From Symbiodinium natans (lineage: Eukaryota; Sar; Dinophyceae; Suessiales; Symbiodiniaceae): a stretch of DNA of 64,000 bases. The notes beneath the pieces were generated by a model. The model saw nothing but the letters and a program-made list of their open reading frames with translations. It was not told the origin of the DNA and did not search any database. Positions 1 to 11,035 of this stretch are shown piece by piece. How positions within the stretch are numbered: the stretch's first letter is position 1; every line of letters starts with the position of its first letter. The position numbers and the translations under genes were made by a program. Location of the stretch: positions 745,730-809,729 of the forward strand of contig CAJNDS010000435.1 of assembly GCA_905221605.1 (NCBI GenBank), in the 5' to 3' direction.

Positions 1-28
1 TTCTCATGGTCAGGGTGAAGGATTTCAG

Positions 29-100
29 CGGTGGGGCCACCACTGCTCGCGGCATTTGCGCTGTGTCTCTTTGTCGATTTTGCATGCTTTCCCGACGCAG
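29..100 (+). CDS. candidate exon, hydrophobic segment
   Basis: Follows the acceptor TTTCAG. One open frame contains GPPLLAAFALCLFVDFACF, a possible membrane helix; a second frame is also open. It resembles the PPVILVLILWIAHYFF exon at 38.8 kb in layout, so a related membrane protein may end here. Function not recognised. Confidence 0.33.
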
Positions 101-165
101 CTACCTGAATGTGGGGTTAGGGTTCAAGGTTTAGGGTTTAGGGTTTAGGGTTCAAGGTTTAGGGT

Positions 166-225
166 TTCGCCGCGGAGGCCGCGGAGGCCGACCACGATTC
201 TGCGGGCCGGCGACGCAGCTTGCAG
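166..225 (+). CDS. candidate exon, charged Ala-rich
   Basis: A telomere-free block between TTTAGGG tracts reads AEAAEADHDSAGRRRSLQ and ends CAG before gttctc. Acidic then basic composition suggests a cytosolic linker. Too short for a family call. Confidence 0.33.
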
Positions 226-239
226 GTTCTCGCCAATGT

Positions 240-360
240 TGCACATGCCCCTAGATAATTATAACTATTTATTCATTTATACTTATATATATATTTATAT
301 TTGTAGTGTGTATATACAGTATGTATATATATAGTGTATATATATATGCATATTATCTAG
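240..360. repeat. AT-rich TATA/TATATG simple repeat
   Basis: Imperfect alternating TA run with TATG and TATT variants. Similar tracts occur near 1.9, 32.2, 35.1, 48.0 and 56.7 kb. Confidence 0.8.
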
Positions 361-633
361 TACGTCTTTTTAGCTTGGCAGGTTGGTGAGCCCCATCTTC
401 CCAGAGGCTCCCTGACATTCCCTAGGCTCCTTCGCCCCCTTGAACTCCTGCTCCAAAGTGCTAACCCCAAATCCCTGAACCCCAAATGCTAAACCCCAAA
501 CCCTAAACCCTAAACCCCAAACCCTAAACCCTAAACCCTAAACCTTCTCCCCAAACCCTAAGTCGCCTAGGATCCCTGAAAGGCATGGCGGGCCTGGAGC
601 CTAGCAGCAGCCCAAGGGGCAGGACGCGGCCCC

Positions 634-686
634 AAGGGTTTAGGGTTTAGGGTTTAGGGTTTAGGGTTTAGGGTTTAGGGTGTAGG
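634..686. repeat. TTTAGGG telomere-like array
   Basis: Seven to eight near-perfect TTTAGGG copies in the G-strand direction. It lies opposite in orientation to the CCCTAAA tract at about 495-545, so the two tracts form an inverted pair. Confidence 0.9.
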
Positions 687-1457
687 GCCCGGGTGTGTGG
701 ATGTTTGGGGGTTCGTACAGGGTTTGGGATGCTTTTGGGCTTCGATTTCCATGCTTTTGCAGTTTGCAGCATGGAGTGGCAAGCTTTATCACTATTGTTA
801 TGATTATTCTTCTTCTTGTATTTTTATTCGTATCTTGGATTACTATAAGAATTCTTATCAGCATGGTCACATTTAGGCTTTCTTTGGAGGGGTGGGGGGT
901 CAGGGTTTGATTTAGGGATTTAGGGTTTGGGGCTGGTTGATGTGTCTGAGCTGTTCCTTACCCAACATTTGCTGTCCTGGGGTTTCTCCAAGTTCGCACT
1001 CTAGCAGCAAGCAGCTGTAGAAAGCGGGCCGCTGGCCTCTGGATCTAGGTAGGAGACATCATGCACCCTAAGCCTGCGCTAAACCTATGAGATTTGCGGA
1101 GATGTGCAGTTAATTCACTCAAGCCTAAACACAAGAAGACATATGTGCATACATAGATAGGCATGCCACTAAGTATACCACAGGTAGGCCCTAACCCCAA
1201 GCCCTAACTCCTGTACAACATGCCACAAAACCGTACACCCCAAATCCCAAACCCCAAGCCCTACGCGCAAACCCAACCCCCTAAGCCCAAAACCCTAAAC
1301 CCCAAGATGCTAAACCCCAAGCCCCAAACCCCATAAACCCCCTAAACCCCAAACCCTAAACCCCAAACCCTAAACCGCAATCACTTCGGCTTTTGCGCGC
1401 GAGGCTTGGGCTTGGCAGCCGCGAAGTCCCTGAAGCTTCGGGCCAAGGTTGGTGGGT

Positions 1458-1575
1458 TTTGCTTACTGATGGTTAGCAGGGAATTTAGGGACTTAGGGCC
1501 CTGCATATACCCTTTTAAGGGATTCTGTAGGGGCCCTCATTCCCTCATCCCCTGCTAACCAACAGTAAGGTTTGC
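1458..1575. mobile_element. TIR mini-element, family A
   Basis: Inverted ends around GGTTAGCAGGGAAT and its complement ATTCCC...CTGCTAACC enclose GGGCCC-rich arms. Related in sequence to the copies at 7461 and 61152. About 118 bp with no coding capacity, so MITE- or introner-like. Confidence 0.55.
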
Positions 1576-1904
1576 TGAGTTAGGAGGGCTAGGGTAGAGG
1601 GTTGAGGGTCTATGGTTCAGGGCTTCGGGTTTTGGCCTTGGGGCTTGGAGCTTAGGGTTTGTCAAGGATTTTTCAGGGTTCAGCGTCAGGGCTTAGGGTT
1701 TAGTGGGTGTCCGGTTTGGGGTTTTGAGGTGCAAGGGTTTTGGGTTAGCTGTGCTTCTATGACAGCTTCCATCGTTGTGGCGAACATGCGGTGCGGTGAC
1801 AGAACGTGCGCTTGCTGTCGCGCACGCCAAAAGCTTACAACCCTGCAGCTTAATTATACCCAAATGTATGTGCCTTTACACCTATGTAATAGTTGTATCC
1901 ACCC

Positions 1905-1944
1905 GGGATACAACATATATATATATACATATATACATATATAC

Positions 1945-1976
<32 letters not shown>

Positions 1977-2000
1977 ATGTATATATATATATATATGTCA
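1905..2000. repeat. TATA/TATACA simple repeat
   Basis: Nearly pure alternating TA with interspersed CATA units. It reads through open frames as Tyr/Ile strings, which are not real protein. Confidence 0.85.
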
Positions 2001-2471
2001 TGGCCTCCTTCCCTAACTGGAGGACTTTGGAGTGATGGTCAGTCACTCTTGGACAAAAGCCCAGGCCTTGAACGCCAGCCCTAAACCCTGAATGTTAAGC
2101 CCTAAGCCCTTGGCTCTTAGTAGGGCTTATCGTTTCAGTAATATAGAGGGCGGATTATTTACTAGTAATTTCCCTGGCGGGCCCTTTATAACTGTACAAA
2201 CAACACCCCCCCAACACCCGATTCTAATTATGAAGGCCCCTATCGTATCTATTCCGGAGGTGGCTTACAACTTTGCGTTCGTGGCTGGAGCGACTCTAGG
2301 CGGGCGGGCCGGTAGACTCTGAACGCATAAACACGCACGACTTCAACCTCCCAGACCGGTCTCGTGAAGAAGAGCAGGGTTTAAGGTCTAGGGGTGCGGG
2401 GGTTTGGGATTCAGGGTCTTATCAGAGGCCATTTTGGCACTTAAATGGGGTTCTGCGAACCGAAGCTCTAA

Positions 2472-2580
2472 GCCCTAGAGTAGGCCACTGATTCCTTTTT
2501 TCCAGGGTTCAGGCTCCTTGACAGGCCCCTTTAAACCAAAAAGGGTACACTTGTTATTCCTAGGCTAGTCTTGGGTCTAG
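2472..2580. mobile_element. dispersed element, family C copy
   Basis: Contains the family C core (CCCCTTTAAACCAAAAAGGG, then ACACTTGTTATTCCTAGG and a terminal TTGGGTCTAG). Other copies lie at about 23.9, 33.1, 35.7, 46.0 and 58.7 kb. The left end is degraded. Confidence 0.55.
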
Positions 2581-2760
2581 TCACAGTTGAGTTGAGTTGT
2601 TGTCTAGGACTTAGGGGGCCGGGTTGCTCGGGCGTAACCCCCCCCTCCCGCCCCCTCGTCGATATTGGACCTCTAACCTGCTACCCAACACAGGGTATAG
2701 GGTTTAGGGTTTCGGGTTTAGGGTTTAGGGTATCGTGTGAGTAGAAATCAGGGTGGCTCA

Positions 2761-2860
2761 GGGCTGAAGAGTCTGAATGGCACATCCATTGACCTTCAGC
2801 TGAGTAAGAACAGAACATACAGTCGACCGCGCAACCCGCAAGAGTTTCGATTAACTCTAA
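2761..2860 (+). CDS. candidate exon
   Basis: Open frame of about 33 codons after CTCAG, reading LKSLNGTSIDLQLSKNRTYS and onward. Flanked by G-strand telomere repeats upstream and C-strand repeats downstream. No family recognised. Confidence 0.3.
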
Positions 2861-3036
2861 CTAACCCCAAGCCCGACATACAAACCCAAACCCTAAACCC
2901 TAAACCCTAGACCCTAACTGCCCTAAACCCTAAACCCTTATGAACCCAGGATCGCCGTGAGCCCAGCACACTAACTTTGACCCCCGGGACACCGAATCCG
3001 AAACCCCAACATGGAAACCCTCACAGCCCCTTGCTA

Positions 3037-3150
3037 CAAGGGTTTAGGGTTTAGGGTTTTGGGTTTAGGGTTTAGGGTTTTGGGTTTAGGGTTTAGGGTT
3101 TAGGGGTTTAGGGTTTAGGGTTTAGGGGGTTAGGGGTTTAGGGTTTAGGG
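3037..3150. repeat. TTTAGGG array with TTTTGGG/TTTAGGGG variants
   Basis: About 15 units of the telomere heptamer with occasional octamers and one AGGGGG slip. Confidence 0.9.
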
Positions 3151-3464
3151 GTCGGAATACTGACTAATGGTATTGCCTTATGGCCCCTATGTGATTTTAC
3201 AATCAGAACCCCCCCGCAAAAATCCTGCTCTAAGTATTAAGGCCCCTATGTTCGTCAGTTCCCGGGGCTCCAGCAGATGAGTTCGATTTACCAAGCCATC
3301 TCCTCACTGTGCGGTTTAGGTTCCAGATTTACAGTGGCTGTTTTGGGGTTTTTTTAGGCCTTAGGGGTTACCATCAACTCCAAACTTGTTGAGCATTGAT
3401 AGACATGAGGCCCTGACTTTCAGGGTTCTGCGAGTATGTCGGCTTCCGGGGGGTGGGACCGCAG

Positions 3465-3590
3465 GTGCAGCCATTGCCACACTTCTTCTGAGCTACGCGC
3501 GCGGCCGCTCAGGCGCCTTGCTGCACACAGTCGCGAAGTCTTTCTTGAACCGAATATGCAGAGTTTTCGCTATTGGCTTCGCGAGTCCCT
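3465..3590 (+). CDS. candidate exon
   Basis: After the acceptor CCGCAG the frame reads GAAIATLLLSYARGRSGALL and stays open for about 42 codons to the next CCCTAAA tract. Partly hydrophobic. Unrecognised. Confidence 0.35.
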
Positions 3591-3802
3591 AAACCCTAAG
3601 CCCTAAACCCAAAACCCTAAAACCTATAAACCCTAATCCCTAATCCCTCTACTAAATCCCTCTAAATGGACCCCTAAACCCTAAACCCTAAACCCTAAAG
3701 CCTAAAGCCTAAAGCCTAAAAAGCCTAAAGCCTAAAGCCTAAACCCTACCTCCCACCCCCCCACCCCCCCCAGCCTTGCATCCTTGAGGCCTGGCCCCCA
3801 AG

Positions 3803-3864
3803 GATGGCACCTTGCTGCTCGCTGCGGCCTTTGGTGCAGAGACCTTTCAGCAGGACCTGGCAGG
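3803..3864 (+). CDS. candidate exon
   Basis: Bounded by AAG acceptor context and GCAG followed by G-strand telomere repeat. Reads DGTLLLAAAFGAETFQQDLA with C/G-ending codons. Unrecognised. Confidence 0.45.
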
Positions 3865-4045
3865 GGTTTAGGGTTTAGGGTTTGGGGTTTAGGGTTTATA
3901 GGGTTTAGGGTATTAGGATTCCATTCATTAGGGTTTCTGCTTGAGAGCTTAGGGTTTATTAGGGCTCAGGGTTTCAGGGACTTAGATGGTCATTGTTTCG
4001 GACTGGACCAGGTAACTGTTAATCTGCCATCATGTCTAGCAATAT

Positions 4046-4145
4046 GGGGGTGTGCGAAAATAGGGACCCCACAATCGACCCCAAATAGTAGGATTGATTT
4101 ACAATTAGGACCCCAATCAGGTATCCCTAATTTCGGGAACCCCCC
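4046..4145. mobile_element. dispersed element, family D copy 1
   Basis: About 100 bp with blocks AATAGGGACCCC, CCCCAAATAGTAGGATT and AATTTCGGGAACCCC in the same order as the copy at 60659-60757. Non-coding and compact; probably a MITE or introner-like unit. Confidence 0.55.
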
Positions 4146-4598
4146 TTATGGGTCCCTAAGCCCATGTCAGGGGTCCAGCCATTGGAGGCGTCCAACTTTC
4201 AAGCCTCGAGGCCCCAGACCTTCGTCGCTCAGCTTCTGCTTTTTAGAAGCACAGGGGCGCTAAGGGGTTTTGGTCTTCGGGAGTCCGAGCCTTGGAGTAA
4301 GATAGGAGGATGTCGGGGCTTTAGGGTTTAGGGTTTAGGGCTTCGGGCGCAGTAGTCGTCCCCTCCTGAAGCTCTGCTATGCAAAGCCACCCTACTCGTT
4401 TAGGGTCGAGGGAAGATCGGGACCTTGAAGCAGACCCTTCCCAATTTGAACCTTAAATGCAAATAGAGAACATGTGGCCAACCGCCGGGCTAGGTGCCAG
4501 GCTACATGAGTACGTGGGAGTTCCCTTGTAAACCCTACCAAAACAAAACCGGGTTCCCTTTGATACCGTGGAGCCTAGTTTAGGGTTCATGGCCCCAA

Positions 4599-4694
4599 GG
4601 GCTCGACATCGTAAGCCCCCTGCTGAAGTGGCAGGTGGTGCACAACAAGTTCTGCAGCCTTCTTTTCCGACGCTCGACCGGCCACAGTGTTCAG
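4599..4694 (+). CDS. candidate exon
   Basis: Open frame after CCCCAAG, containing LLKWQVVHNKFCSLLFRRS. Aromatic and basic residues and absence of telomere repeats favour real coding. The end at GTTCAG is uncertain because an internal GTGGTG could also be a donor. Confidence 0.45.
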
Positions 4695-4795
4695 GGGCTC
4701 TTTAGGGCCTCGCTCTCATAAGGAAGCAGAAAGGTGTAAAGGAGGGGGGGGCGGGGAGTGGGGCAGGGGTGTCAGGGCGCGTCGTCATTAATCAA

Positions 4796-4877
4796 GGAGG
4801 GAAGATGGGCCCCTTTCAGCACCCTCCCTTACACCAACGGGCTCCTGAGCATTCGGAAGAAGAAGTTGCCAAGTCGG
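4796..4877 (+). CDS. candidate exon
   Basis: Open frame with MGPFQHPPLHQRAPEHSEEE, followed by a possible GTCTAG donor. The Met could be a start or internal. Unrecognised. Confidence 0.33.
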
Positions 4878-5312
4878 GTCTAGGCTTGACATTCTTGACC
4901 CTTCATCTTGGGTCCTTTTTTGCCTCTGATATACCCTTTTACCCCTAAACCCTCAACCCTGAAGCCTGTGACCCTAAACCCACTACCCCGGGAGTCTGGT
5001 CAATTGGACTCAAAGGCTTCTTTAGGCCCAACACCCTTAAACCCTAGGGTTTAGGGTTTAGGGTATTTTAGGGCTTAGGGTTTAGGGTTTAGCAAAGGGT
5101 TCACCCTAAACCCTACAACCTTAGGCCCAAAACAACTTGGGAGTCAGAACACTCCAGGTTTTGGTGGGTTTGGCACAGGACTTACAAAGAACCTCAAAGT
5201 ACCGAGACCCAAACCCGTACACCCCATACCCTAAGCCCTAAGCTCGGAGTTCCCCCGAAACCCTAAACCGTAAACCCTAAACCCTAAACCCCAACCCTTA
5301 AACTACTCTGGC

Positions 5313-5404
5313 CGGCCACTGAGGATGCAACTGCACCTGGGAGTGGGCAGGCGGCTGGGATAACTGTGGCTCGGCTCACACGTATGTTATATGAAGCCTC
5401 AGAG
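5313..5404 (+). CDS. candidate exon
   Basis: Frame contains GQAAGITVARLTRMLYEASE and ends CAGAG before gttcag. Good mix of charged and hydrophobic residues. Sits between C-strand and G-strand telomere tracts. Confidence 0.47.
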
Positions 5405-5832
5405 GTTCAGGGTTTAGGGTTTAGGGTGTAGGGTTTAGTATTTATGTCACCGCTATTGAGGGTCGTAGACGTCCCTATGTAGTCTGAAAGGCTTAAAGCC
5501 TGAAAAATCTTCAGTTTCAGGAAAGCTGGGCAGGCCTTTGGAGATTTTTAGGGCTTCGGGCTGAGGATTTTGCAGGTGAATCGGGGGCCTTATGAAGGTC
5601 CCCTCTCAAGCCTCCTCAACCCTATCTACTAAACCCTTAACCCTAAAAACTCTATCGGCCCTAATCCCTGTAAACCCCCAAGCCCTCAAAGCCGTAAAGG
5701 GCGTCGAAGCCCTGAGGCTCGCTCTAAGCCTGGGCTTTGGGGGCTTTTAAGGGTTTAGCGAGCCCCTGCACTCTAAACCCTAAATCCCAAAATCCCAAGC
5801 CCTCAGCCCTAAGTCCCAAGCCCTAAGCCTAG

Positions 5833-5914
5833 GCAACGTTCACAACGCGAGTGGCCCGAGATGCCCATGGTGCGTTGGAGACCTTAGACATCCCCCGGGG
5901 AAGAAGGGATGCAG
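5833..5914 (+). CDS. candidate exon
   Basis: Clean borders: acceptor CCTAG and donor GCAG before gtttga. Reads TRVARDAHGALETLDIPRGR. The acceptor lies in telomere-derived sequence. Confidence 0.48.
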
Positions 5915-6048
5915 GTTTGAGGGCTTTAGGGTTTATATAGAAGCTTAGAGGAGCTCTGGGGTCCCTTCAAGGTTGGGGGGAAGTTAGACGAATCGGCTTA
6001 CAGGGTTTTGGGGGGATTCTCTCGCGTGGGGATGGTCGGGATCGCTAG

Positions 6049-6155
6049 TGGACAGACTGTGGGTCTTGCGCGTCCTTCTGGCTTTGGCTTTGGTTTGCCT
6101 GTTTCGGTATTCTGGTTTTGAGACGCAGTATGGAGTCGAGCAAGCCCCCGCTTAC
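6049..6155 (+). CDS. candidate exon with membrane helix
   Basis: After the acceptor GCTAG the frame reads a hydrophobic stretch LRVLLALALVCLFRYSGFET, then a polar tail with GVEQAPAY. Probably one membrane span. The complementary strand is also open and treated as a shadow. Confidence 0.4.
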
Positions 6156-6652
6156 CCTAAACCCTAGACCATAAAAACAACTGTTTAGAGTATTGTCTAC
6201 GACTTCAAGCATAGTCAATCCTCGTTCTGCATGGGCTCTTTGGCAAGATTCTCTCGCCTTCCCCACAGGCTTTGGAGCGGTTTCGAGTTTGCCTCTGTCT
6301 CTAAACAGAGGGTTTAGGGTTTGTGTTAGGGGTTTCGGGAGTCTGGTTTAGTGGTCTTGAGGGTTCAGGGTACATGTTTGTAAAAAGAGGCAGTTTTTCC
6401 TAAGAAAAGCACCCAAAAAAGGGGCTCAAGCTTTGCGAGGTTTCGCATCTTAAGGTGGCATCCTAAACCCTCCAAGAATCCCAAACCACCTTTAGGCCCC
6501 AAGCTGAAGCCTATATAACCAAAAAGCCCAAACCCTAAACCCGAAACCCCAAACCCTAAACCCTAAACCCTAAAACCCTAAACCCCTCTCTTCGGGAATT
6601 TCATGTTTAGGGGTGGGGGTTTCCGGGGTTTCATGGTGGCCGAGGTCGCCAG

Positions 6653-6703
6653 GCAAAGCATCTCCTGGACCACCGCATCTACGCCTGCAAGATGGAGCGA
6701 GCC
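6653..6703 (+). CDS. candidate exon
   Basis: Short segment after GCCAG reading AKHLLDHRIYACKMERA with C/G-ending codons. The 3' border is uncertain because no good GT follows. Confidence 0.42.
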
Positions 6704-6888
6704 TAGATCAGGGTTTAGGGAGTAGGGTTTAGGGATCAGGGTTTAGGGTTAGGATTTTGGGTTTAGGGCTTAGGGTTTAGGGGTTGGAATTCCTGGGATT
6801 AGGGTTCATGCAGGCTACCCACTTGCAGCTTCGTAGCCGAGTAGGCAGTAGTTATCCTTTAGCCTTTTTGGGGTAGCAGGGGTAGCAG

Positions 6889-6997
6889 GTCTCACGCCAA
6901 CTCCCTGGGGACACCGCTTTGCACGGCGCTCTTCAACCTTTCTTGGGTAGTACATTCCTTCTCGTACAAGGCTGAAGTAATCTTCAATAAATCCTAA
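6889..6997 (+). CDS. candidate exon with stop
   Basis: Open frame after AGCAG containing SHANSLGTPLCTALFNLSWV and ending at a TAA beside AATAAA. Could be a 3' terminal exon. Confidence 0.33.
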
Positions 6998-7460
6998 ACA
7001 GCCTCGGGGTTTAGGGCATGTTGGGGGGATGGCTTCGGCTCAAATTGGAGTGGGGTTAAGGGCTTAAGGTTTGGGGTTTAGAATGTTTAGAGTTCAATCA
7101 GGGTTTAGGTATTGAGGTGTCTCAGACTTTCGGGCGGAGCAAAACCTTTGTAACGCCGTCGCGGCGGCTAGCTCCCTGTGAGCTCTGTTGAGATTTGCTT
7201 GCTGTTGAGTCACATCTAAAATGAGCTTCAGGGCCCTGCACCACAGCGGCTCCCTCTGAATCACCTTGCCTCAAAGACCAGAGCTGTCGAAGGCACAAGC
7301 TCAGACAAAAGTAGGTTCTGGTGCTCAATGTAGCTGCTGTGCCTTGGCATCGTTGCAAAGTGCAAAACTTTCCCCTTCCCACTTGCAGATTTCAAACCTG
7401 GGTTTTACATGGCTGCGGGCCCCAATACCTACACCCCGCCAGGCTCCTAGGTTTGCCCCC

Positions 7461-7561
7461 CTGGTTCTTAGTAGGGAATGAGGGAATTAGGGCCCTATAT
7501 ATCCTTCAAGGTGAGGGCCCTCACTCCCTCATTCCCTCATTCCCTACTAGGAACCAGCCAG
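7461..7561. mobile_element. TIR mini-element, family A
   Basis: Starts CTGGTTCTTAGTAGGGAATG and ends with the imperfect complement CATTCCCTACTAGGAACCAG. It lies just 11 bp before the exon at 7572, as expected of an intron-associated element. Confidence 0.7.
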
Positions 7562-7571
7562 TTGTGCTGAG

Positions 7572-7646
7572 GACTGCCTCCCCCTGGCGACGATGCTGCT
7601 CATCTTTGGCGAGGCAGAGACGCGCTGGGAGTCGATGGGGGCCAGG
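7572..7646 (+). CDS. candidate exon
   Basis: Exactly 25 codons between GCTGAG and AGG followed by gtcgtt, reading LATMLLIFGEAETRWESMGA. Phase is kept at both sides. Lies directly after a family A element. Confidence 0.5.
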
Positions 7647-7944
7647 GTCGTTTGGGGTGTTCTACCTGGAGGTTCATGGGACTCATAAGTAGTGGGGTTC
7701 AAAGTATCCTAATGGAGGTCAGAACCAACTCTAATCTAGCTGTAATTGCTCTAAATATTATAACCCTACTTATACGTAGCCAGGAACTTGAAAGAAAGGG
7801 TTCGAGTTGTAGGTTTTTATGGTTCAAGGGCTTAGGGTCTTACAGGGGTCATAGTTTTTGGACTAAAAGGTTTTATAGGGTCTAGAAGGTCTGTATGGGG
7901 TTTTGGTTTAGGGCATTTTTGAGTTTAAGGGCTCATAGGTCTTT

Positions 7945-8150
7945 TTTGCAGATCTGTATTGACAGCGTCGTTTTGACTGATTTGCAGACTGTCGGATTCG
8001 CTGATTCGAAGATTGATGGTGGATTTGGGACTGGTCGCGGGTTCGCGAATTGGCAGATTCGCGGATGAACGGATGGCGGATGCGCGGATTCACGTGCGGG
8101 TTGGCGGATCCGCAGGCTCGCGCCCGGATTTGCGGATGCATGATACCAAA
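7945..8150. repeat. degenerate octamer minisatellite (GCGGATTC-like)
   Basis: Recurring GCGGATT, TTCGCGG and GATTCGC words at roughly 8-bp spacing. It produces a spurious Ser/Arg/Pro-rich minus-strand open frame. Confidence 0.5.
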
Positions 8151-8400
8151 AGCTTATAGTGGCCATGAGCCGTAGAAACCCTTCAAACCCCCTTCCCGAG
8201 CTTCCAAACCCCAGCCCTGTAAATGCCACAACCCTAAACACCCTCACGTCCGAACCCTGAACTGGGTTTTGGAGTACTATACTTTAATCTTTCTTTTGGT
8301 TCTGGGTTCCTATTCTAGATACTTATACCTAATACCTTTTTTCCAGGGTCTACTCCAAAGCTCCAAAGTAGGGTGAACCCTTCATATCCCTTAAAGCCAG

Positions 8401-8496
8401 GCGAGGGCGAGAAAATGCCACCTGTCGATTCAGCTCCTGCTGCCAGCCGTTGGCTTCGTGGTGCTGAGCGGGTGTCCCCAGTTGATGTGGGTGTGA
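8401..8496 (+). CDS. candidate exon, hydrophobic
   Basis: After acceptor GCCAG the frame reads ARARKCHL, then LSIQLLLPAVGFVVLSGCPQ, one possible membrane helix, with a TGA shortly after. A second frame is also open. Confidence 0.33.
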   Translation, partial: ARARKCHLSIQLLLPAVGFVVLSGCPQLMWV

Positions 8497-8817
8497 ATAA
8501 GGAGGGTCACACAAGGCCTACATATTCGGTGCATGTGGGGATTGATCTACAGGTCTTCTTTGGTGTTCCTCTTACCCTAGGAAGACATTGCCCCAAATTG
8601 GGCTTTAGGTTTTTTTGCCAAGCCTTAGCGCCCCGAAGCTTCCGCACACAGAGCCCACGAGGATCCCAAAATTGCCTAAAGCCCACAAGAGTTCTGAAGA
8701 CTCCAAAGACCCAAACCGCCGAAACTCTAAACTGAACACCCCTAAGACCCTTACCCCCCCCCCCCCCTCCCCGAACCAAACCAAACACCCAAACACGCAC
8801 GCACGCAGGCGCGCGCA

Positions 8818-10735
8818 CACACACACACACACACAGAGACACAGAGACACAGAGACACAGAGACACAGAGACACAGAGACACAGAGACACAGAGACACGG
8901 AGACACAGAGACACGGAGACACGGAGACACGGAGACACGGAGACACGGAGACACGGAGACACAGAGACACAGAGACACAGAGACACAGAGACACAGAGAC
9001 ACAGAGACACAGAGACACGGAGACACAGAGACACGGAGACACGGAGACACAGAGACACAGAGACACAGAGACACAGAGACACAGAGACACAGAGACACAG
9101 AGACACGGAGACACCGAGACACCGAGACACGGAGACACGCAGACACAGAGACACAGAGACACAGAGACACAGAGACACAGAGACACAGAGACACAGAGAC
9201 ACCGAGACACGGAGACACGGAGACACGGAGACACGGAGACACGGAGACACAGAGACACAGAGACACAGAGACACAGAGACACAGAGACACCGAGACACGG
9301 AGACACGGAGACACGGAGACACGGAGACACGGAGACACGGAGACACGGAGACACAGAGACACAGAGACACAGAGGCACAGAGACACAGAGACACCGAGAC
9401 ACGGAGACACGGAGACACGGAGACGCGGAGACACCGAGACACAAAGACACAGAGACACAGAGACACAGAGACACAGAGACACAGAGACACAAAGACACAG
9501 AGACACAGAGACACAGAGACACCGAGACACGGAGACACAGAGACACGGAGACACGGAGACACGGAGACACAGAGACACGGAGACACGGAGACACAGAGAC
9601 ACGGAGACACGGAGACACGGAGACACGGAGACACGGAGACACGGAGACACAGAGACACAGAGACACGGAGACACAGAGACACAGAGACACAGAGACACAG
9701 AGACACAGAGACACAGAGACACGGAGACACGGAGACACGGAGACACGGAGACACGGAGACACGGAGACACGGAGACACACGAGACACGGAGACACGGAGA
9801 CACGGAGACACGGAGACACGGAGACACGGAGACACGGAGACACGGAGACACAGAGACACAGAGACACAGAGACACAGAGACACAGAGACACAGAGACACG
9901 GAGACACGGAGACACGGAGACACAAAGACACAGAGACACAGAGACACAGAGACACAGAGACACGGAGACACAGAGACACAGAGACACCGAGACACGGAGA
10001 CACGGAGACACGGAGACACAGAGACACAGAGACACAGAGACACAGAGACACAGAGACACCGAGACACGGAGACACGGAGACACAGAGACACAGAGACACA
10101 GAGACACAGAGACACCGAGACACGGAGACACGGAGACACGGAGACACGGCGACACGGAGACACGGCGACACGGAGACACGGAGACACAGAGACACAGAGA
10201 CACAGAGACACAGAGACACAGAGACACAGAGACACGGAGACACCGAGACACGGAGACACGGAGACACGGAGACACGGAGACACGGAGACACGGAGACACG
10301 GAGACACAGAGACACAGAGACACAGAGACACGGAGACACGGAGACACGGAGACACGGAGACACGGAGACACGGAGACACAGAGACACAGAGACACAGAGA
10401 CACCGAGACACCGAGACACGGAGACACGGAGACACGGAGACACAGAGACACAGAGACACAGAGACACAGAGACACAGAGACACAGAGACACCGAGACACG
10501 GAGACACGGAGACACGGAGACACGGAGACACAGAGACACAGAGACACAGAGACACGGAGACACGGGGAGACACAGAGACACAGAGACACAGAGACACAGA
10601 GACACAGAGACACCGAGACACGGAGACACGGAGACACGGAGACACGGAGACACAGAGACACAAAGACACAGAGACACAGAGACACAGAGACACGGAGACA
10701 CGGAGACACGGAGACACAGAGACACAGAGACACAG
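8818..10735. repeat. octanucleotide satellite (AGAGACAC/GGAGACAC/CGAGACAC)n
   Basis: About 238 copies of NGAGACAC, where N is A, G or rarely C, grown from a (CA)n run at its left end. Because 8 is not a multiple of 3, each frame cycles through the same 8-residue peptide without stops. The 660-744 residue open frames here on both strands are therefore artefacts. Phase slips occur near 9776 and 10564. Confidence 0.97.
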
Positions 10736-11035
10736 CCACAACCCGCCCCACTACAAGCCCTTACGGGCCTAGAGTAGCATGGCTGGAGCAGTCCTTTCCT
10801 TCGTAGAAGCCTTGGTCTCTTGTTATAAGGGCCCCTCCTTTAAAAGACAGCTTGTTCCTTATGCCGGGTCCCCCCAGCAACCCGAAGCCCTCGACCCCTA
10901 AGCCCCAAGCCCTTCTTTGTCGGGGGGATTGGGTTTATGGGGAGAGACGTTTGGAGTTTTCGGGTGTTCGCGGGTGAGGGCCCAGGTTCCGAGCTTCAGG
11001 GTTTTGAGGTCTTGGGACAGGCTTTAGGGTTTAGG

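Noticed and set aside
1612-2084. Open frames ending in Tyr-Ile repeats
   Set aside because: The repeat part is a TA dinucleotide run. The upstream part lacks good borders and was not listed.
7122-7382. 86-codon minus-strand frame
   Set aside because: No splice or codon support and ambiguous against plus-strand pieces. Not distinctive enough to list.
8507-10777. Open frames of 660-744 codons on both strands
   Set aside because: They arise because an 8-bp repeat without stop words reads the same peptide in all frames. No start context, codon bias or splice signal supports translation.
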